Assembly (NCBI GenBank): GCA_017399665.1
Contig: JAFQBR010000177.1
Location: 1 to 9,905, forward strand
Direction: 5' to 3'
Source of the DNA: Clostridia bacterium
Lineage (GTDB): Bacteria; Bacillota_A; Clostridia; Christensenellales; Borkfalkiaceae
Length of the DNA stretch: 9,905 bases
Shown piece after piece: positions 5,295 to 9,905 of this stretch; the stretch's first letter is position 1, and each line of letters begins with the position of its first letter. Made by a program: the position numbers and the translations under genes. The notes under the pieces were generated by a model. The model searched no databases, was not told the DNA's origin, and saw only the letters and a list, made by a program, of their open reading frames with translations.

Positions 5295-7442
5295 ATGAAC
5301 GAAACTATTCAGTTATTAAAACAGGCAAGAAAAAAACAAGGCATAACTTTAAAACAGCTGTCGGAAAAATCAGGTGTTTCACTTGGTACTGTAAATAAGC
5401 TTTTTTCAGGTGGAATAGCAAGTGTAAAAGTGTCTACCGCTAAAAAGTTGGCTGACGCTATGGGGGTTTCTATCGGTGGTGTGGAAGGCAGTCAGCAAAA
5501 AGAGTTTAAAGCTGTCGAAACACACGGATTTGTTAAGTGCGCGGCTGTTACCAATGACGTAAAAGTTGTAAACCCCATTTTTAACGGCGAAAAAACTGTT
5601 GAATTAGTTAAAAAACTTGCCAAAAAAGGCGTAAGCTTAGCCGTTTTTCCTGAATTAAATATTTCATCTTATACAGCTGGGGATTTAATAACGCAGGATT
5701 TAATGATTAAAGGTTGCGAAAAGGCAATTCAAAAAATAGCAAACGAAACAAAACATTTGGAAATTTTGTTTTTCGTTGGTGCTCCATTCAGGGTGTTTAG
5801 TAGATTATACAACTGTGCTTTTGCAATTTGCAAAGGTGAAGTTTTGGCTATTATTCCCAAGAAAAATTTACCTAATTATAATGAATTTGCAGAAAGAAGG
5901 CACTTTTGTGAACCAGAAGACAGCGTTTGTACAGTTGATTTTTTAGGTAAAGAAGTTCCTTTTGGGTATAATATAATTTTACAAAACAGTTTAATGAAGG
6001 AAATGAAGGTGGCTTGCGAAATTTGCGAAGATTTATGGGTTCCTGATTCACCGTCCGTTTCTCACGCTTTAAACGGTGCTACCATTATTGTAAACCTTTC
6101 AACCAGTAATGAATCTGCAAGTAAAGAAAATTATAGGCGCGCAATGGTAAATATGCACGCATCTAAGTGCTTGGTTGCCTATTTATATTCTTCATCAGGT
6201 AGGGGCGAAAGTACAACGGACGTTGTTTTTGGCGGTCATGATATTATAAGTGAAGCAGGTAGATTAATTGCTGAAAGTAAGCCGTTCGAGGATGGTATTG
6301 CAATAGGCGATATAGATTGTTCTTTTTTAGAATTTGAAAGAAGTAAAAAATTCAAGCACCATAAACCCAAAACTGAATATAAGATTGTTAATTTTGCGCT
6401 TGAAATTACTAATTTTAAACTTGAAAGAGTATTTTCAAAAACACCTTTTGTCCCCGAGGATTTATCAGTTAGGGCAGAGCGCTGTGATATGATATTAAAT
6501 ATTCAAGCACATGCTTTAATGCAAAGGATGCAACATATAAATGCAAAAAAACTTGTGCTCGGTGTTTCAGGTGGGCTTGATAGCACTCTTGCAATGCTTG
6601 TTTGCGAAAAGGCTCTTAAGCTTGCAGGCAGAAAAAGTACTGACTTAATAGCTATTACTATGCCTTGTTTTGGCACAAGTAAGCGCACTTATAACAATGC
6701 AATAGCACTTTCAAGGGAATTAAAGTGTACTTTTGTTGAAATCGATATAAAAGAAAGTGTGTTAAAACACTTTGAAGCAATAGGGCATGACCCAACTGTT
6801 GCAGACGTGGTTTACGAAAATTCACAGGCTCGCGAAAGAACTCAGGTTCTTATGGATTATTCAAATAAAGTTGGTGGAATAGTTGTTGGCACGGGTGATA
6901 TGTCTGAACTTGCTTTAGGTTGGGCAACCTATAACGGTGATCATATGTCTATGTACAGCGTTAACGCCTCTGTTCCCAAAACAATGGTTAGGGCGTTAGT
7001 TGAACACGAGGGAATAAAGCGTGGCGGTGCAATCGGCGCAATTCTTATGGATATAGCTGATACGCCAATAAGTCCCGAGCTTATGCCTGCTGATAACGGC
7101 AAACAAACACAGCCTACGGAAGATTTTGTTGGACCTTACGAACTCAACGATTTCTATTTGTATTATTTGATAAAGCATGGTTTTGCTCCTTCTAAGGTGT
7201 TCTATATTGCACGCCATGCCTTTGCGAAGAAGTATGAAGACAAGGTTATTTATAAGTGGTTGCGCTCTTTTGTAAGAAGATTTTTCACTCAACAATTTAA
7301 ACGTTCTTGCCAACCGGATGGGGTAAAAACAGGGGCGTTATCACTTTCGCCACGCGCTGATTGGAGAATGCCAAGTGATGCTTCTTACGACTTATGGATG
7401 GCAGATTTAGATGAATTGCAGAAGAAATATAATCTTGAATAA
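5295..7442 (+). CDS. nadE: Glutamine-dependent NAD+ synthetase with N-terminal XRE-type HTH
   Basis: The enzyme makes NAD+ from nicotinate adenine dinucleotide, ATP and glutamine, the last step of NAD synthesis. The 715-residue product has three parts. Residues about 4-60 form a Cro/CI-like helix-turn-helix (LKQLSEKSGVSLGTVNKLFSG, then a KKLADAMGV helix). Residues about 78-370 are a nitrilase-type glutaminase with the triad Glu120 (FPEL), Lys189 (PKKNLPNY) and Cys244 (EICEDLW). Residues about 395-715 are the synthetase, with PP-loop SGGLDS (425-430) and GTGDMSELALGW (532-543). Without the HTH its length of about 650 is normal for the two-domain NadE. The fusion is one uninterrupted frame: AAGAGG precedes ATG 5295, and the internal ATG at 5460 has no ribosome site. 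The promoter carries paired inverted repeats, suggesting autoregulation (inference). It ends at a bidirectional terminator. Confidence 0.95.
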   Translation: MNETIQLLKQARKKQGITLKQLSEKSGVSLGTVNKLFSGGIASVKVSTAKKLADAMGVSIGGVEGSQQKEFKAVETHGFVKCAAVTNDVKVVNPIFNGEKTVELVKKLAKKGVSLAVFPELNISSYTAGDLITQDLMIKGCEKAIQKIANETKHLEILFFVGAPFRVFSRLYNCAFAICKGEVLAIIPKKNLPNYNEFAERRHFCEPEDSVCTVDFLGKEVPFGYNIILQNSLMKEMKVACEICEDLWVPDSPSVSHALNGATIIVNLSTSNESASKENYRRAMVNMHASKCLVAYLYSSSGRGESTTDVVFGGHDIISEAGRLIAESKPFEDGIAIGDIDCSFLEFERSKKFKHHKPKTEYKIVNFALEITNFKLERVFSKTPFVPEDLSVRAERCDMILNIQAHALMQRMQHINAKKLVLGVSGGLDSTLAMLVCEKALKLAGRKSTDLIAITMPCFGTSKRTYNNAIALSRELKCTFVEIDIKESVLKHFEAIGHDPTVADVVYENSQARERTQVLMDYSNKVGGIVVGTGDMSELALGWATYNGDHMSMYSVNASVPKTMVRALVEHEGIKRGGAIGAILMDIADTPISPELMPADNGKQTQPTEDFVGPYELNDFYLYYLIKHGFAPSKVFYIARHAFAKKYEDKVIYKWLRSFVRRFFTQQFKRSCQPDGVKTGALSLSPRADWRMPSDASYDLWMADLDELQKKYNLE

Positions 7443-7515
7443 GTTATTGAATATGCCGATAATCGACCTATAGCCTAACTTTTTTTAAAAATATCACTAA
7501 AAGTTAACAAAAAAC

Positions 7516-7546
7516 AAAAAACTCTGCCAATAAGCAGAGTTTTTTT
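7516..7546. terminator. Bidirectional intrinsic terminator between nadE and the YegP-like gene
   Basis: ACTCTGC (7521-7527) pairs with GCAGAGT (7534-7540) around a six-base loop. It is flanked by an A-run at 7516-7520 and a T-run at 7541-7546, which can extend the stem or serve as the U-tract in either direction. It sits about 75 bases after the nadE stop and directly after the stop of the converging gene. Confidence 0.9.
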
Positions 7547-7553
7547 AATTAAA

Positions 7554-8318
7554 TTATTCTTTGCCTATATCTCTAACAATTTTTGCCGTCTTAGAAAAGC
7601 GTTTAACTGAAGCAAATGCTTTTTCACATTGTTCTCTAGTGTTATAGCCTTCGCCAATGCAAAGCAATCTTTTTGCTGTAGAGAAGATTTTAAAAACAAA
7701 GTTGCCGTTTTTGTCAAGATTAATAGCGTAATTTTCCATTTCTATATTTTTCTTTAATGTATCAATTCCGCTTTTAATACCACTTAAAGAAGAGTAACTT
7801 TCAGTTCTAAGCATAATTTCGCCGTTGGAAGCTTTAAGGTCTGCAAAAAATCTTCCGTCATCTTCATATATAACCCATTTGCCTGTATATTTTAGTGTGG
7901 CGGGTTCGCTATCAGTTTGCTTTTCATCTTGTTTGGAATTTTCAGCAATAGCAACTTCGTTAACGTCGGCGGGCTCATCAAAGTCTGCAAGTGGTATTTC
8001 TTTAGTATCAGTATTATCACTATCGGCATTGACTGCAGATTTAATAATTCTATTATCTTCTTCCTGAACTTCTTTCTCACTCCTATTTTCTATTGTAAGA
8101 TTATCGGGGGCTAAGTTGTAATCAGGCATATTTGAATTATAATTAATTTCTTCGTCAGGAATTTCTCTTTCAGTTTGCAACTCGTTTAAATTTATTGCTT
8201 TACTTTTCTTGTAAAAAAATACAATTAGTGCTATAATTACTATGCAAACTGCTAAACTAAAGAGCAAGACGAGAGTAAACGTTTTATTATTTTTTAAATA
8301 GTCAATAATAAGTTGCAT
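7554..8318 (-). CDS. Membrane-anchored protein with two YegP-like (DUF1508) repeats
   Basis: The 254-residue product has one transmembrane helix near the N-terminus (about 14-36), followed by FYKKSK, then a long acidic, low-complexity linker (about 45-140) rich in D, E, N and S. The C-terminus holds two tandem units of the YegP/DUF1508 type: GKWVIYEDDGRFFADLKASN onward (about 146-192) and GNFVFKIFSTAKRLLCIGEG onward (about 205-250). Each unit has a beta hairpin followed by a helix containing a K-x-G/A-type run. Positive residues after the helix suggest the repeats face the cytoplasm, but topology is a guess. The molecular function of DUF1508 is not established. ATG 8318 is preceded by AGAGG at a 6-base gap. 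The gene is alone on its strand with its own promoter and terminator. Confidence 0.7.
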   Translation of the reverse strand: MQLIIDYLKNNKTFTLVLLFSLAVCIVIIALIVFFYKKSKAINLNELQTEREIPDEEINYNSNMPDYNLAPDNLTIENRSEKEVQEEDNRIIKSAVNADSDNTDTKEIPLADFDEPADVNEVAIAENSKQDEKQTDSEPATLKYTGKWVIYEDDGRFFADLKASNGEIMLRTESYSSLSGIKSGIDTLKKNIEMENYAINLDKNGNFVFKIFSTAKRLLCIGEGYNTREQCEKAFASVKRFSKTAKIVRDIGKE

Positions 8319-8357
8319 TTTTAACCTCTATTAGTAGTGTATAATCGATTTTGTTAT

Positions 8358-8386
8358 ATTTTAATATAAATTTAATTTAAAGTCAA
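8358..8386 (-). promoter_or_regulatory. Promoter of the YegP-like gene
   Basis: On the minus strand TTGACT (8381-8386) is followed after 17 bases by TAAAAT (8358-8363), each one mismatch from the SigA consensus. The predicted start falls near 8351, giving a leader of about 33 bases before ATG 8318. The divergent flavoprotein gene must initiate in the same 104-base spacer, but I see only weak candidates for it, such as TTGTTA at 8351 with TAATTT at 8373. Confidence 0.6.
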
Positions 8387-8422
8387 ACAATTTTGTCAAA
8401 ATTTGAAATAAGTGGGGTATTT

Positions 8423-9625
8423 ATGAAGTATTCTGTTGCAATAATTGGCGGTGGGTTTTCCGGAATGTGCGCAGGCGTAAAGCTTGGCGCAGTTTTGGGT
8501 AGCAAATTATTGATTTTAGAAGGCAATAAAAGGGTCGGCAAAAAAATTATTGCTACAGGAAACGGACAGGGTAATATAACTAATACTTTAATGAGCGAAA
8601 AATATTATCACGGCGATGTAAATTTAGTAAAAACCGCCCTTGATAGATATTCAAATACCCATTTGATTAGTTTTTTTGAAGAGCTTGGTCTTATAACTGA
8701 CGTGCACAATGGCAAAGTTTATCCCGCATCTTTTGTAGCAGGTTCAATAACTGACGTTTTGCGTTTTGAACTTGAACGCTTAAACGTTAGTGTAAAGACA
8801 GAATGTTACGTAACAAAAATTGTAAAAGAGGGTGGTTTTAAAATCACTTGTGAAAATGGCGAAGTATATTTTGCAGAAAAGGTTATTTGTGCCTTTGGTG
8901 GTAAAAGTGGCGCAGGTTTTTTAACTGATGGCAGAAGCTATAAATTACTTACAAATCTTAATCACACCTTAACGGAACTTTCACCTTCGCTTGTTCAGCT
9001 TAAGTGCGAAAAAGAAAAAATTAAAGGACTAAAAGGTATTAAATTAGACGCAAAAGTTGGGCTATATGGCGATAAACGGCATATTGCGACCTTTAATGGG
9101 GATATATTGTTTACAGATTATGGCATTAGCGGAAATGCTGTATTTTCACTTTCTGCTTATCTTAAAGGTGTTAAAAATCCAACTGTTGAAATAGAGTTTT
9201 TGCCTAATTTTACACGTGAATTTTTAGCTGAAAAGTTAAGCGTCAAGTGCAAAAATAAAATGGAATGGGAAAAATTATTGGTTTCATTCTTACCTTCACG
9301 CTTAGCACTTTCAGTTTTAAAAGTTTGCTCTATATCTCATGCGGAAATTGCAAAACAGCATGAAATTGAAAAAGTAGTAAATTGTATTAAAAGTTTTACA
9401 TTAAAAATTGAAGGCACGTCAAGTTTTGATAATTCACAAGTTACTGCAGGTGGAATAAATACCAAAGAAATACACTATTCTAGTTTAGAAAGCAAGATTG
9501 TTCCTAATTTATACATAATTGGCGAAACACTTGATGTCGACGGTGACTGCGGTGGATACAATTTGCAGTGGGCGTTTACAAGCGCAATGATTGCTTCGGA
9601 GGATATTTTAAGTGAAGAGAGTTAA
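8423..9625 (+). CDS. HI0933/YhiN-like (BaiN-type) flavoprotein
   Basis: This 400-residue product belongs to the HI0933/YhiN family of NAD(P)/FAD-dependent oxidoreductases, sometimes annotated as aminoacetone oxidase family or BaiN. The FAD-binding Rossmann motif is VAIIGGGFSGMCAG (5-18), with the ribose-binding acid at Glu33 (ILEGNKRVGKKI). The family signature usually read as TGNGRCNxTN appears here as TGNGQGNITN (45-54), with Arg-Cys replaced by Gln-Gly. C-terminal hallmarks are VTAGGI (340-345) and GETLDVDGDCGGYNLQWAF (367-385), which closes the FAD site. The physiological substrate of most members is unknown. ATG 8423 is chosen over TTG 8393 because a GTGGGG ribosome site lies 5 bases upstream and the Rossmann strand starts directly after it. 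The gene overlaps the next by 14 bases, implying coupled expression. Confidence 0.9.
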   Translation: MKYSVAIIGGGFSGMCAGVKLGAVLGSKLLILEGNKRVGKKIIATGNGQGNITNTLMSEKYYHGDVNLVKTALDRYSNTHLISFFEELGLITDVHNGKVYPASFVAGSITDVLRFELERLNVSVKTECYVTKIVKEGGFKITCENGEVYFAEKVICAFGGKSGAGFLTDGRSYKLLTNLNHTLTELSPSLVQLKCEKEKIKGLKGIKLDAKVGLYGDKRHIATFNGDILFTDYGISGNAVFSLSAYLKGVKNPTVEIEFLPNFTREFLAEKLSVKCKNKMEWEKLLVSFLPSRLALSVLKVCSISHAEIAKQHEIEKVVNCIKSFTLKIEGTSSFDNSQVTAGGINTKEIHYSSLESKIVPNLYIIGETLDVDGDCGGYNLQWAFTSAMIASEDILSEES

Positions 9626-9905
9626 TGCCGTAAAGCTTTATATTGGCGAAGATGAAAGCTTGCTTAAAATGCGTGTTGCAAAAATTGCAAAGGTAAAACC
9701 GCAAGACATAAAATACTTTAAAATTGTTAAAAAATCTTTAGATGCCAGAGATAAAAATAATATATTTTTTACCTACAATATTGATTACTCTTTATCACAA
9801 GAAGTGCCCCTAGAGCGCGATTATCAACAAGTTCATGGTGAAGTTACGGTTGTCGGTAGCGGACCGTGCGGGCTTTTTTGTGCGCTTTACTTAGCTAGAA
9901 GCGGA
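9612..9905 (+). CDS. FAD-dependent dehydrogenase (COG2509-like), N-terminal part
   Basis: The frame is open from GTG 9612 to the window end, giving 98 residues of a larger protein. An N-terminal domain of about 75 residues with the pattern KIAKVKPQDIKYFKIVKKSL, DARDKNNIFFTYNID precedes a Rossmann start, VTVVGSGPCGLFCALYLARSG (78-98). That arrangement is typical of long (about 500-residue) FAD-dependent dehydrogenases of Firmicutes whose substrate is unknown. GGAGG at 9598-9602 lies 9 bases before the GTG, inside the end of the upstream flavoprotein gene. The two genes overlap by 14 bases, and such a pair is often seen together in Clostridia, suggesting a shared redox role. The rest of the protein and any downstream genes lie outside the window. 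Confidence 0.82.
   Translation, partial: MKRVNAVKLYIGEDESLLKMRVAKIAKVKPQDIKYFKIVKKSLDARDKNNIFFTYNIDYSLSQEVPLERDYQQVHGEVTVVGSGPCGLFCALYLARSG

Noticed and set aside
5295..5520. HTH of nadE as a separate gene or an assembly-made fusion
   Set aside because: The frame is continuous with no stop, the only ribosome site is before ATG 5295, and the internal ATG 5460 lacks one. It would still lie within the HTH domain.
6996..7313. 105-codon minus-strand open frame inside nadE
   Set aside because: It lies entirely antisense to the conserved synthetase domain, has no ribosome site or recognisable motifs, and is explained by codon bias of the real gene.
7825..8114. Plus-strand and alternative-frame small ORFs over the YegP-like gene
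   Set aside because: They mirror the acidic low-complexity linker of the minus-strand gene and have no start signals or family resemblance.
8393..8422. TTG start for the HI0933-like flavoprotein
   Set aside because: The ten extra residues precede the Rossmann strand, which normally begins at the N-terminus in this family, and the GTGGGG ribosome site points to ATG 8423.

Overview
This is an AT-rich, gene-dense window that looks like the chromosome of a low-GC Firmicute, most likely an uncultured Clostridia or Christensenellales-like lineage. The evidence is the presence of whiA next to murB and a PHP-domain gene, strong AGGAG-type ribosome sites, A/T-ending codons, and the pairing of an HI0933/YhiN-type flavoprotein with a second FAD-dependent dehydrogenase. 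No tRNA, rRNA, CRISPR array, insertion sequence or phage gene is visible, and no intergenic gap exceeds 300 bases.

Layout. (1) 1-379: C-terminal end of a Ppx/GppA-type exopolyphosphatase/(p)ppGpp phosphatase, cut by the window edge. (2) 446-1412: an exported protein resembling ABC solute-binding proteins, whose start codon lies inside a terminator-like hairpin. (3) 1443-4016: a tightly packed + strand run of murB (peptidoglycan precursor synthesis), a PHP-family phosphoesterase and whiA, with overlaps of 8 and 4 bases, closed by a strong bidirectional terminator. (4) 4091-5128, minus strand: an M42-family metallopeptidase with a textbook TTGACA-17-TATAAT promoter. (5) 5129-5294: a divergent control region rich in palindromes. 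(6) 5295-7442: a glutamine-dependent NAD+ synthetase carrying an extra N-terminal XRE/Cro-type helix-turn-helix. (7) 7554-8318, minus strand: a membrane-anchored protein with two YegP-like (DUF1508) repeats, converging on the NAD synthetase across a second bidirectional terminator. (8) 8423-9905: an HI0933/YhiN-like flavoprotein overlapping the start of another FAD-dependent dehydrogenase, which runs off the window.

The most interesting object is the HTH-NAD synthetase fusion together with its control region. Two similar inverted repeats (GGTAA/TTAC type) bracket a TATAAT -10 element just upstream of the gene, which is the geometry expected of a self-repressing enzyme. This suggests a trigger enzyme that both makes NAD+ and controls its own transcription, conceptually like the unrelated HTH-bearing NadR of enterobacteria. 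That regulatory role is inference; the domain fusion and the palindromes are directly visible. A second point of interest is the terminator-like hairpin covering the first codons of the solute-binding-like gene.
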